Of a stretch of DNA of 31,019 bases, positions 16,663 through 24,032 are shown in pieces; the first letter of the stretch is position 1; the number at the start of each line of letters is the position of its first letter. A program made the translations under genes and the position numbers. The notes beneath the pieces are model-generated. The model saw only the letters and a list, made by a program, of their open reading frames with translations. It searched no databases and had not been told where the DNA came from. The stretch spans positions 1 to 31,019 of the forward strand of contig JBDZVX010000016.1 in NCBI GenBank assembly GCA_040255925.1. The letters run 5' to 3'. This DNA is from Nitrolancea sp040255925. GTDB lineage: Bacteria > Chloroflexota > Chloroflexia > Thermomicrobiales > Thermomicrobiaceae.

Positions 16663-16720
16663 CGGCCTGCTGGCCTTCGCCGCTTTCGCCGTCGCGCTCC
16701 GGCGCTGGTCGATCGACTTC
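16663..16720 (+). repeat. Diverged 58-bp repeat, copy 1 (encodes a hydrophobic stretch then ALRRWS)
   Basis: About 80% identical by eye to 21282-21339, without gaps. Conceptual product: GLLAFAAFAVALRRWSIDF. Both copies lie within 200 bases downstream of the two paralogous secreted-protein genes. Confidence 0.7.
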
Positions 16721-16942
16721 GGGGTGCCCATGGGTACGCATCCTTGATGAGCCAAGCATCCCGAACCCGGCACTTACCATGGTGTGCAACCATGACCTCA
16801 ATTCACGCTAGTGCGGCTATCCCGGCTTCATCTTCGACGTCGGGGCGAGCGTGATCCTGCTAGTTCAGCACTTCCAACACTATGAACCGAAGGAATACCT
16901 CTCCTTGATCAGAAACCACTGAGAGCCGCAGGCGTTTATGCA

Positions 16943-16976
16943 AGTGGGAGCTGCTCGATAGCGGTCGGCTCCCACT
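16943..16976. other. Perfect nine-base inverted repeat
   Basis: AGTGGGAGC (16943-16951) and GCTCCCACT (16968-16976) with a 16-base loop, about 70 bases before the rhamnosidase start. There is no T-run, so it is not a standard terminator; it could be RNA structure or a protein site. Confidence 0.45.
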
Positions 16977-17043
16977 GTGTATTCCGATCGGTATCAGTAG
17001 GAGCCCCAGTGGGGTTTTCCGGCGGGGTGTTGGAGTCGGAACG

Positions 17044-19110
17044 TTGAAACAGCGGTTAAGCATCGGGCGGCTGCTCGCGGCCGCTTTCGTTGTTCTGACT
17101 GGCATCGTTACCCTACTTGTCGGGAATGTACCACTGGCAGGTGGGGGCGATCTTTGTTCATCGGCCCTTGACCGCTACGTGCTGGCGCCCCCGACGCGTC
17201 AGGTGCTTCCGGTCTCCATCGAGCAGGTTCAGGAGAACGGCGGCAAGGTCGAGCAGGCTAAGGGGTTGCTGGCCCCGGACGGGGAAGCAGCCCAGATTGA
17301 GCGCACCCCTGGAAGCGATCCAACCATCGTGGTTGACTTTGGCAAGAACGTCAGTGGGCGGTTGACCATCAGCACGGTTGGGTCCACCTCGCCCGAGCTA
17401 CGAGTCGCTGTCAGCGAATCCCTGGCTTTCCTCGGCAAGGATTCGGACCTGTCCTGGGAGGACCACCACACCTATAATTGGCGGCCGCCGACTGAGGCAT
17501 CACAGTTCCAAACCGGCCAGATGACGTTCCGCTATGTCCTGCTCTTCCTCACCAGTGACGGCCGGGTCGATATCGACGCACTCCAGCTCGACTTCACGCC
17601 CCGGCTCGGCACGCCCGATACCTATGCCGGCTGCTTTGAGTCTAATGATGATCTGCTGAACCGGATTTGGTACGCCGGTGCCTACACGCTCGACCTGGAC
17701 ACGACCGACCCGGAGCGCTCGAACGGCTCCAGCCGAATTCTCGACGGCGCCAAGCGCGACCGGGCGGTCTGGTCCGGCGACCTGGCGCTGGAGGCCCGGA
17801 TTGCCTACGTCACCCACGGTCACGCCGAGCCGGTGCGGGACTCGCTGGCCGACCTGGCCGACCACCAGCGCCCCGATGGCGCGATTCCACCGACCTCGCT
17901 GGGTGACTACCGGCCCGTCCTCTACGACTACTGCGCCTGGTGGGTCCAGGCCTTTGCCGACTACTACCGCTACACCGGTGATCGGGCATTCATCGAGCGC
18001 TACTACCCGCACCTCCAGCGCCAGATGGCCTGGTTCCTGAAGATCACCGATACCAATGGGCTCCTGGCGCGGGACCCGCGGGTTGAGCAGAGCGTCGAGT
18101 GGATGTGGACGATCCCGCGGCCGGGTGAGGTGACCTACCTGAACGCCGTCTACTACCAGGCGCTCCTCGATGCCGCGGACCTGGCCAGCAGGCTCGGCCA
18201 TAGCCAGGACGCGGCTACCTGGCGGGATCGGGCCACTTGGCTGAAGCAGGCCATGAACGACCGGCTCTTTGATCCGAAGCGCGGTGTCTACATCAGTCAC
18301 AACGGCGACCGGCACGTGCCGCAGGATGCCAACGTGTTGCCGATTCTCTACGGGATCGCCCCGCAAACGTCTTGGGATGGCATGCTCCACTACCTCAAGG
18401 AGCACCTCTGGACACCCTATGGCTCGACCACGGTGGATCTTCCGTACGGCACCGGCTCGTATCACGATAAGCGGATCTGGCCCTTTATGGGCTACTACGA
18501 GCTGGAGGCGCGCTTCAAGGCGAGTGATGACGCGGGGGCCTTCGACCTGCTGCGGCGGGAATGGGGCCAGATGGTGCGGGAAGATCCAGCCTCGACGATG
18601 TGGGAGTGGATGACGGCTGATGGCCGGGTGGAGAACGGCTATGCCAGTCTCGCCCACGCTTGGTCAGCCGGCGCCACGGCTTCACTCACCCAGCACGTGC
18701 TCGGCGTACGGCCGACGGAGCCGGGTTACACGCGGTTCGACGTCATCCCCCACACGGGTGATCTTGCCTGGGCGAAGGGTCGCGTGCCGACCCCGCTGGG
18801 ACCGATCGAGGTCTCCTGGGAGCGGACGGCCCGGGATTTCACCGAGACGCTTTCCGTCCCTGCCGGTGCGCAAGCCCGTGCCGGGATTCCGATATCGGGG
18901 ACCGGCGTGACGATCTCGGTGAACGGCGAGCCGGTTTGGAGCGAAAATGAAGCGAGGGGCGACGGTGCCCAAACTGATGGTCGGTATGTCTATCTCGATC
19001 TGGCGCCCGGAACCTACACCATCGACGCCAGCGTGCCGAATGAGCCTCGCGTCGCAGGGGTCGGAGACCGGCTAGGAGAATTCCTGGCCAGAGTGATCGG
19101 AAGGGGCTAG
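17044..19110 (+). CDS. Alpha-L-rhamnosidase-like glycoside hydrolase (GH78 type), exported
   Basis: 688 residues. An N-terminal hydrophobic segment (about 8-30) after MKQRLSIGR is a signal peptide or membrane anchor. A beta-sandwich part (about 50-185) precedes an (alpha/alpha)6 barrel (about 195-560) and a C-terminal beta domain (about 565-660). The GH78 signature is clear: DGAKRDRAVWSGD (234-246) holds the acidic residues that contact rhamnose and supply the general acid, and MWEWM (Glu521) matches the conserved second carboxylate. C-terminal PGYTRFDVIPH and TPLGPIEVSW are also typical. The likely action is release of terminal rhamnose or a related sugar outside the cell; substrate specificity is not certain. 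The start is a TTG at 17044 with GGAG nine bases upstream. It faces the mannosyltransferase gene tail to tail, 37 bases apart. Confidence 0.87.
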   Translation: MKQRLSIGRLLAAAFVVLTGIVTLLVGNVPLAGGGDLCSSALDRYVLAPPTRQVLPVSIEQVQENGGKVEQAKGLLAPDGEAAQIERTPGSDPTIVVDFGKNVSGRLTISTVGSTSPELRVAVSESLAFLGKDSDLSWEDHHTYNWRPPTEASQFQTGQMTFRYVLLFLTSDGRVDIDALQLDFTPRLGTPDTYAGCFESNDDLLNRIWYAGAYTLDLDTTDPERSNGSSRILDGAKRDRAVWSGDLALEARIAYVTHGHAEPVRDSLADLADHQRPDGAIPPTSLGDYRPVLYDYCAWWVQAFADYYRYTGDRAFIERYYPHLQRQMAWFLKITDTNGLLARDPRVEQSVEWMWTIPRPGEVTYLNAVYYQALLDAADLASRLGHSQDAATWRDRATWLKQAMNDRLFDPKRGVYISHNGDRHVPQDANVLPILYGIAPQTSWDGMLHYLKEHLWTPYGSTTVDLPYGTGSYHDKRIWPFMGYYELEARFKASDDAGAFDLLRREWGQMVREDPASTMWEWMTADGRVENGYASLAHAWSAGATASLTQHVLGVRPTEPGYTRFDVIPHTGDLAWAKGRVPTPLGPIEVSWERTARDFTETLSVPAGAQARAGIPISGTGVTISVNGEPVWSENEARGDGAQTDGRYVYLDLAPGTYTIDASVPNEPRVAGVGDRLGEFLARVIGRG

Positions 19111-19147
19111 GCATCGTCGCAGTCCCGCAGTATTTTTGATAGCCCTT

Positions 19148-20374
19148 TTAGATGATCCAGTACCAGCGGACGAACAACATCGTGAGCAGGATGTTCGCCG
19201 GGAGGAACAGCACGGTAACTAGAACCTGCATCCAACGGGTGGCGGTCCAGCGAGCGAGTAGGACGAAGAGCGGGAAGAGCACGACCACGTAGCGCGCCAT
19301 GCTGATGGTCGGCATGCCGTCGATCGCCGACGTAAGGGGAACCAGCGCGCTGACCAGGACGAACGCAGCCCCGGCTGCGTTCCATCGCCATAACAGGACC
19401 CCCAGGACCAGAGCCCAGATGGCCGCTACCGTATTAATAAGATTCATCAGGGCCGGAACGCCGTGCAGTTGGCCGGTCACCGCGAGCTTGGCCGCGTCAA
19501 AGACCGCCACGAGCGGAAACATCCAGGTATGTCCCCAGGCACTCTGCGCTTTGAGAAACAGCAACGGATTGCCGAAGGTCCAGCTCAGGTAGGCCATGAA
19601 GGCAGCAATACCGGCCGGGATGAGCAGGATCGACAGGAACCGCCGGGGCCGGGTGGGCCAGGTCGCCTCCCGTTGACGGTAGACCTCGACGAGGTAGGGC
19701 ACGGCCAGCAGCAGCCCGGTGGGGCGAGTCAAGGTCGCGAAGAATCCCGCGAGCCCAGCCGAGAGGAACTTCCCCCGTTGCAGCAACGCGAGGCTGGCTG
19801 CACTGACCAGGAGAAAGGCCGGCTCGCTATATGCCGCGGAGAAAAAGAAGCTGGTGGGAAAGATACTGAGGAAATAGATTGTCCGCCGGGCGACAGCGCG
19901 TCCGGCCTGGAACTCCGCATAGTGCCAGATAACCATCAATGCCGCGAAGAACAGCACGTGATTGATCAGAATACCGATGACGAACAGCCAATTTGGCGGG
20001 AGGACGAGCAGGGTGCCGCGTACCAGCAGTGGATAAAGTGGAAAAAAGGCGAGGTTGCTCTCGCCGGGCTGCCAGTGGTAGCCGTCGCGCATGATCGTGA
20101 GATACCAGGCAGCATCCCAGCGCCAACTTGCTTCCACGAGCGCCGGAGCGGGCACATGCCAGGGGACGTACTGGCTCCCAGAGTATTCGGGAATGGTGAG
20201 CAGCGCAAGCGCAGTCGCACCATAGAACAGCAGCCGGGAGAGGAGGAACACCACCGTGACATCAGCCAACATCAGCCGAATGTGTGGCTTAGGGTCGCGG
20301 GGATGCGGCCTCACGCTAGCCGTCATCTTGGAGGATGTGAGAGTACGATGATGTCCCATAATGGCTTTTGCCAC
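19148..20374 (-). CDS. Membrane mannosyltransferase family protein (PIG-V/GPI mannosyltransferase 2-like)
   Basis: Up to 408 residues with about 10 membrane helices. The SWRWDAAWYL motif (residues 83-92), followed by RDGYHW and FFPLYPLLVR, is the N-terminal signature of the bacterial PIG-V-like family, with Asp87 in the first extracytoplasmic loop as the expected catalytic residue. These enzymes transfer a sugar from a polyprenyl-phosphate donor outside the membrane; the acceptor is unknown. The start is uncertain. A GAGGAGGT is followed almost at once by the GTG at 20374 (tight spacing), the ATG at 20359 is 16 bases away, and an ATG at 20326 has no ribosome site. All three leave the first membrane helix intact. 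Confidence 0.82.
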   Translation of the reverse strand: MAKAIMGHHRTLTSSKMTASVRPHPRDPKPHIRLMLADVTVVFLLSRLLFYGATALALLTIPEYSGSQYVPWHVPAPALVEASWRWDAAWYLTIMRDGYHWQPGESNLAFFPLYPLLVRGTLLVLPPNWLFVIGILINHVLFFAALMVIWHYAEFQAGRAVARRTIYFLSIFPTSFFFSAAYSEPAFLLVSAASLALLQRGKFLSAGLAGFFATLTRPTGLLLAVPYLVEVYRQREATWPTRPRRFLSILLIPAGIAAFMAYLSWTFGNPLLFLKAQSAWGHTWMFPLVAVFDAAKLAVTGQLHGVPALMNLINTVAAIWALVLGVLLWRWNAAGAAFVLVSALVPLTSAIDGMPTISMARYVVVLFPLFVLLARWTATRWMQVLVTVLFLPANILLTMLFVRWYWII

Positions 20375-20688
20375 ACCTCCTCAGGCACTTCCACCTGATA
20401 ACGAACCACGGGCACCATCGTCGTGTCTAAATCCACGAAGTCAGACTCTCGACCGATGATTCCACCTCCCCTTTAGGAGCGCAGACTCGGGTTGAGTTCG
20501 CTTCTCCGATCGAAGCTGACATGGCCAGGCTGCTCAACCCCGTTGGGCCGGGGCAGTGGCCGTTTCCCTGTACCGGCACCGCTCCGTGAGCAGATTGTCA
20601 CACCCGTGCCGCGAGCTCATCAGCGTAATCAGTGGCTTGTCAGATTAGGCTTGAAGAGCGTGCCTGGAGAGCATAGCGAAGGAGATCG
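20375..20688. other. Divergent intergenic region with no gene seen
   Basis: Lies between the mannosyltransferase (-) and the small secreted protein (+). Two TTGTCA sequences (20595 and 20637, plus strand) could be -35 boxes, but neither has a matching -10. I see nothing else. Confidence 0.4.
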
Positions 20689-21162
20689 ATGGTGATACGG
20701 CTTGGTAACCAGGTTATCGTGATCGTTCTGCTGCTCTTCGCTCTGCTCGGACTCGCCAGCGGAGTGCTGGCGGCCGGGACGCAGCTAGCGCCGATCAAGA
20801 TTGATCGCGTGGAGGTGCAAGTGGGTGATCTCGGGGTGGCTGGGACAGCCCCGATCAAAGCCCATGTCGTCGGCTACTATGGCGCCTGTGGCGGTCCAGT
20901 GCATGAGCCTGTGGTAAGCCGGCAGGGCAATACCATCACAGTCACCATTACGGTCGAGTACACCGTCAAGGAGAACAGCAGTTGCATCGCAATGATTCAA
21001 CCCTATGACCGGACAATCGACCTTGGCTTGTTCGGCCCTGGGGCCTACACCCTCCACGTCAACGACTACACGACCAGCTTTAGCGTCCCCGGCACCCTGA
21101 ATAATGATGTCCTCCTTGGGCAATGGTGGCAGCGATTCGCCGGGTTCTTCGGGGAGTCCTAG
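20689..21162 (+). CDS. Secreted single-domain protein, paralogue of the 15844 N-terminal domain
   Basis: 157 residues with a signal peptide (about 1-29, ending VLAA). Residues 35-135 align along their length with residues 25-125 of the 15844-16521 protein: shared DRVxVxVGDLG, AHV, EPVxxRQG, TITV, YTLxVNDYTT and VPG, plus both Cys (67 and 99). It lacks the propeptide-like domain and stops soon after, with GQWWQRFAGFFGES. I do not recognise the domain; it looks like an all-beta extracellular fold with one disulfide. The ATG at 20689 has GAAGGAG four bases upstream. A copy of the same 58-base repeat lies downstream of both paralogues, so gene and flank were probably duplicated together. Confidence 0.75.
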   Translation: MVIRLGNQVIVIVLLLFALLGLASGVLAAGTQLAPIKIDRVEVQVGDLGVAGTAPIKAHVVGYYGACGGPVHEPVVSRQGNTITVTITVEYTVKENSSCIAMIQPYDRTIDLGLFGPGAYTLHVNDYTTSFSVPGTLNNDVLLGQWWQRFAGFFGES

Positions 21163-21281
21163 CATCGGGACGCACAGTGTTCTCTCTTGGGGAATGGAAG
21201 CCGTGCTCGAACAACAGGAACAACCGTGGGTGCCAGGATGATCTGCCTTCCCGAACGGCCTGCCGGCTTTTTCCTCCGCTT

Positions 21282-21339
21282 TGGGCTGCTGGCCTTGGTC
21301 GCTCTCGCTACCGCGCTTCGGCGCTGGTCGACCGACCTC
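21282..21339 (+). repeat. Diverged 58-bp repeat, copy 2
   Basis: Pairs with 16663-16720; conceptual product GLLALVALATALRRWSTDL. The permease remnant starts at its right edge, so two unrelated fragments appear joined here. Confidence 0.7.
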
Positions 21340-21415
21340 GTCACTGCCGATAGCCCACATCCCGGCCCGCCAGGCGGCACGGGTGCTGATCGCCGAAGCG
21401 TTGCGCTACGAGTAA
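21337..21415 (+). pseudogene. 3' remnant of a second FtsX-type ABC permease
   Basis: Seventy-nine bases align without gaps to the end of the intact permease (12135-12213), about 87% identical by eye. They include the stop codon and encode AHIPARQAARVL and then EALRYE. Similarity continues for roughly 20 bases past the stop. Nothing upstream resembles the rest of the permease, so this is a truncated paralogue left by duplication and deletion. Confidence 0.8.
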
Positions 21416-21468
21416 CGGATAGGGTGGACGGCACTGCCGAAGAAAATCGAACGTGCCTGGTGATGCTC

Positions 21469-21477
21469 TGATAGAAT
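21469..21477 (+). promoter_or_regulatory. Extended -10 promoter element before the toxin-antitoxin pair
   Basis: TG-A-TAGAAT, matching the extended -10 consensus closely. Transcription would begin near 21484, 18 bases before the antitoxin ATG. No strong -35 box is visible. Confidence 0.45.
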
Positions 21478-21501
21478 GGTGTCCGAGGTGGTGAGTACGT
21501 T

Positions 21502-21759
21502 ATGGAAAACGAACAGCAATCATACAAAGACCGCATTACCGCTAATCCTGATGTCATGGTGGGTAAGCCGGTGGTGAGGGGCACGAGAATCCCGGTGGAA
21601 GTCGTGCTCGCGAAGCTGGCTCAGAACCCGAACGTTGATGAGTTGTTCGCCGACTATCCTCGGTTGACCCTTGAGGATGTCAAGGCGTGCCTAGCGTATG
21701 CGAGAGTCCTCGTTGAGAAAGAGGAGAAAGGCCGGAAACGGCATCTTACGGCTTACTGA
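21502..21759 (+). CDS. DUF433 family antitoxin
   Basis: 85 residues, the usual size. DUF433 marks are clear: ITANPDVMVGKPVVRGTRIPVEVVL, split here as the VGKPVVRGTRIPV core (about residues 20-32), then LFADYPRLTLEDVKACLAYA. The fold is a small winged-helix-like domain. DUF433 proteins are commonly paired with a DUF5615 PIN-like protein as a type II toxin-antitoxin system, and that partner follows with a TGATG overlap. A promoter-like site lies just upstream, so the antitoxin probably binds its own promoter, as is usual for such pairs. Confidence 0.9.
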   Translation: MENEQQSYKDRITANPDVMVGKPVVRGTRIPVEVVLAKLAQNPNVDELFADYPRLTLEDVKACLAYARVLVEKEEKGRKRHLTAY

Positions 21760-22118
21760 TGCGATTCCTTCTCGATGAGAGTGTCGAGTTTCGCATCGCT
21801 ACCTATCTTACCCAGCTTGGTCACGATGTCCGGAGTATTGCTTGTGACTATTCTCCCGGTATCAAGGATCACAAGGTGCTGGCGCTCGCCCAAAGTGAGC
21901 AGCGGATTCTGATCACCAGTGATCGGGATTTTGGCGAACTCATTTTCTGACAGGCACTTCCCCATTGTGGCGTGATTCTCCTGCGTCTGCCATATCCGGA
22001 CCTGGCGCCTAAACTTGAGCGGTTGCGTGTTGCTCTTGAGCGGTATTCACCGGATACCGGTCAGTTCTTGGTGGTCACCCCACGGAGCATCAGGTTTCGT
22101 CGAAGTCACCGGCACTAA
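21759..22118 (+). pseudogene. DUF5615 PIN-like toxin interrupted by an in-frame TGA
   Basis: The first 63 codons (to the TGA at 21948-21950) encode a typical DUF5615 start: MRFLLDESVEF, then LGHDVRSI and ILITSDRDFGELIF, with the PIN-like acidic residues Asp6, Glu7 and Asp57. After the TGA the same frame continues for 55 codons as QALPHCGVILLRLP, then VVTPRSIRFR, and stops at TAA 22116-22118. That continuation is the normal C-terminal half of the family (about 115-120 residues). The TGA stands where relatives usually have Arg or a similar residue, so a single CGA to TGA change would explain it. The alternatives are a sequencing error or a functional truncated protein. The start overlaps the antitoxin stop. 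Confidence 0.85.
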
Positions 22119-22155
22119 CGTCAACAGGACACGAGCCACTCGACTGAACCGCTGA

Positions 22156-22893
22156 TTACCGCCGCTCGTACCCACGCCACGTCTGCTGAGCCATGCGCTG
22201 ACGCTGAACCGCCTTGGGATTCCGGAAGATCCAGACCAGGAGCAGCCCGGCAATAAATCCGCCGATATGCGCCCAGAATGCGACTCCGCCGGTTTGCTCA
22301 GCGGTGGGCACGCCAAGCGACGCGACCCCGGTGATGAACTGCAGGAGAAACCAGATCCCGATCATGATGAGCGCCGGGATTCTGAAGACGGTCACGAAAA
22401 AGCCCAGGAAGACCAGCACGCGCACCAGGTTCTTGGGAAAGCTGACCAGGTACGCGGCCATTACCGCCGCGATCGCCCCGCTCGCGCCGACCATCGGGAT
22501 CGTACTGTCGGGAGCGATCAGCGTCTGCGCAACGGCGGCCGCGGTACCACCCAGCAGATAGAAGATCAGATATTTGACGTGTCCCATGGCGTCCTCGACG
22601 TTGTCGCCGAAGATCCAGAGGAAGAGCATATTGCCGATGATATGGAGCCAGCCGCCATGCATGAACATCGAGGTGAGGACCGTGAGGTAGACCGGAATCG
22701 GGGACGGAGGATTCAGGGAAACATTGTGGGTCAGTTCATAGGGGACCGCACCGAAGGTGAAAATAAACTTCTCCAGCTCCGGTTCGGGGAGTGTCACTTG
22801 ATACAAAAACACCAGGACGTTGATGGCGATGATGGCGTAATTGACGACCGGGGTAAGGCGCGCCGCCCGGTTCTCGTCTCCAATCGGGATCAC
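22156..22893 (-). CDS. Rhomboid family intramembrane serine protease
   Basis: 245 residues with six or seven membrane helices. The catalytic dyad is Ser138 in GASGAI and His209 in AHIGGF; the oxyanion-side residues are in HGGWLHIIGNMLFLW (His79, His84, Asn88), followed by the family's FGDNVED. Rhomboids cut membrane proteins within or near their transmembrane segment. The substrate cannot be predicted. A basic cytoplasmic tail (RNPKAVQRQRMAQQ) ends the protein. The MIPIGDENR start is common in this subfamily and supports the ATG at 22893. It is convergent with the broken toxin gene, 37 bases apart. Confidence 0.95.
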   Translation of the reverse strand: MIPIGDENRAARLTPVVNYAIIAINVLVFLYQVTLPEPELEKFIFTFGAVPYELTHNVSLNPPSPIPVYLTVLTSMFMHGGWLHIIGNMLFLWIFGDNVEDAMGHVKYLIFYLLGGTAAAVAQTLIAPDSTIPMVGASGAIAAVMAAYLVSFPKNLVRVLVFLGFFVTVFRIPALIMIGIWFLLQFITGVASLGVPTAEQTGGVAFWAHIGGFIAGLLLVWIFRNPKAVQRQRMAQQTWRGYERR

Positions 22894-23071
22894 GGCCGGT
22901 TCCCTTTCTGACCACCGGTACGTTGCCGGTTATTGGGCGCGCTGTGGGCTAATGGTTGCGATCGGAGCGGCGAACGTGCCATGGTTCTAGCCGGTCGCGA
23001 CGGATGAACCGGGATTCCCGGCCGCGGAAGGGCGATCCGGGACCGGTGCCGCGTCCTGCCGAACCCACCGC

Positions 23072-23242
23072 CTACTGTTCGGCGGGACTGCGACTGGGTC
23101 CACCGACCAGGCCACGGGTTGTTGTGCGGGTCCAGCGTACGAGTTCACGGCGGGTTTCGGACCCACGTCGCGGGGCAAAGAAGATCCCGAGCAGCATGCC
23201 GATGGTCATGAATTTCAGCGCGATTCGCATCTTATCGAGCAT
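23072..23242 (-). CDS. Very small YtxH-like membrane protein
   Basis: 56 residues: one membrane helix (about 8-23, FMTIGMLLGIFF) followed directly by APRRGSETRRELV, the sequence that defines the YtxH family (helix, then AP-basic-GxExR). The ATG at 23242 has GGAGGAG six bases upstream, and the stop is TAG. It lies 55 bases downstream of a larger YtxH-like gene on the same strand, so they may form an operon. Function is unknown; such proteins are often stress-linked in Bacillus, but that cannot be carried over here. Confidence 0.65.
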   Translation of the reverse strand: MLDKMRIALKFMTIGMLLGIFFAPRRGSETRRELVRWTRTTTRGLVGGPSRSPAEQ

Positions 23243-23297
23243 GGATCTCTCCTCCAGCTTGCAATGGCGGGTTTGCCGGTGATGGCCGTCTCAACCG

Positions 23298-23819
23298 TCA
23301 CCCGTCACCGGGGCTTCGAACCGTCCGGCCGGTAATCTCGTCGTTTTGCGGCGCGCTCAGGCCATTGAACTGCCGGGTGGGCATCCCGGAGTTGTCCGCT
23401 TCCGACGTCTTCGCTTTCTTGATCTGTTGTACCCGCTGGGTCACGGTTGCGGTCGCCGTGCCGGCCTTCGCTCGTCCGGTGGCGACCGCCTCCCGCGAGC
23501 GGCTCTGGACGCGTGTGCCGACGACGGCTGCCTTCTCGCGGCCAGCGGTCAGCGCTTCGCGTGAGCGGTCCTGAATACCGGCGGTGGCGCTGGTTGCCTG
23601 CTCCCGGATCTGCGCGCCCGTGTCGCGGATGCGTTCCCGCAGTTCGGGGCTGACGCTGGGTAGCTTGCCGCCCGGCACGATCTGCTCGGCCTTCCGGCGA
23701 ATCCGTCCCCGCAGTTCCCGCCCGGAAACCGGCGTCCGCAGCAGGGTCACGGCCGCGCCGGCCACTGCCCCGGCGAGCATCCCAAAGAGAAATGCGCCTC
23801 GGTGTTGATTTGTCCCCAT
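23298..23819 (-). CDS. YtxH domain-containing protein
   Basis: 173 residues. One N-terminal membrane helix (about 9-27, FLFGMLAGAVAGAAVTLL) leads into RTPVSGRELRGRIRRKAEQ, the YtxH pattern. A long, charged and Ala-rich helical region (about 45-145) of repeated SREA(L/V) and ATGRxKA units follows, with an acidic, polar tail to the end. The ATG at 23819 has AGGAGGGG just upstream. The reading frame extends further upstream, antisense to sucC, but those starts have no ribosome site. The gene is divergent from sucC; a TATGAT (-10 like, minus strand, 23879-23874) lies about 55 bases upstream. Its role, perhaps envelope-related, is unknown. Confidence 0.72.
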   Translation of the reverse strand: MGTNQHRGAFLFGMLAGAVAGAAVTLLRTPVSGRELRGRIRRKAEQIVPGGKLPSVSPELRERIRDTGAQIREQATSATAGIQDRSREALTAGREKAAVVGTRVQSRSREAVATGRAKAGTATATVTQRVQQIKKAKTSEADNSGMPTRQFNGLSAPQNDEITGRTVRSPGDG

Positions 23820-24032
23820 CACCCCTCCTGGTGCCTGGAGGCCGCCGGTCGAATACCGGGAAATGTACCATTGATCATAACATGCCGGCTGGCCTGGTTC
23901 ATGCGCCGGCATGCCGGTGCGTCTTATCAATCTCCATGCCAGCACGTACAGCACCCGCCCTATGCTAAGATCGATCCGGCGTCGGGCCGGCGGTGCCTGA
24001 CTCCGTACCACGGGCACGATCCGAGGAGCAGC

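Larger units (their letters stand above)
16522..17043. other. Non-coding or decayed region between the two-domain protein and the rhamnosidase
   Basis: Contains one copy of a diverged 58-base repeat (16663-16720) within a short frame ending in PMGTHP then stop. A frame of about 36 codons between stops (about 16810-16923) includes GFIFDVGASVIL, which faintly recalls the FAD-oxidoreductase (CrtI-like) pattern; this is too short to call. A nine-base perfect hairpin lies at 16943-16976 and a smaller CCCC-AGT-GGGG hairpin with four Ts at 17004-17018. It looks like a graveyard of gene pieces. Confidence 0.5.
21163..21501. other. Remnant-bearing intergenic region
   Basis: Holds repeat copy 2 (21282-21339), the tail of a second FtsX-type permease (21337-21415), and a promoter-like site before the antitoxin. 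Downstream of the TAG of the small secreted protein the same frame stays open to 21471, but the later part is out of frame with the permease remnant, so I do not call it a gene. Confidence 0.6.

Noticed and set aside
16810..16923. Possible fragment of a CrtI-like FAD oxidoreductase (GFIFDVGASVIL)
   Set aside because: Only about 36 codons between stops with one weak motif; too little to claim a pseudogene.
17500..18657. Open frame of 385 codons on the minus strand
   Set aside because: Antisense shadow of the GH78 gene caused by high GC; rich in Arg, Gly, Val and Pro with no recognisable domain.
23305..23330. TTCGAAC-like sequence suggesting a tRNA T-loop
   Set aside because: No acceptor stem or anticodon arm can be formed around it, and it lies in the end of the YtxH gene.
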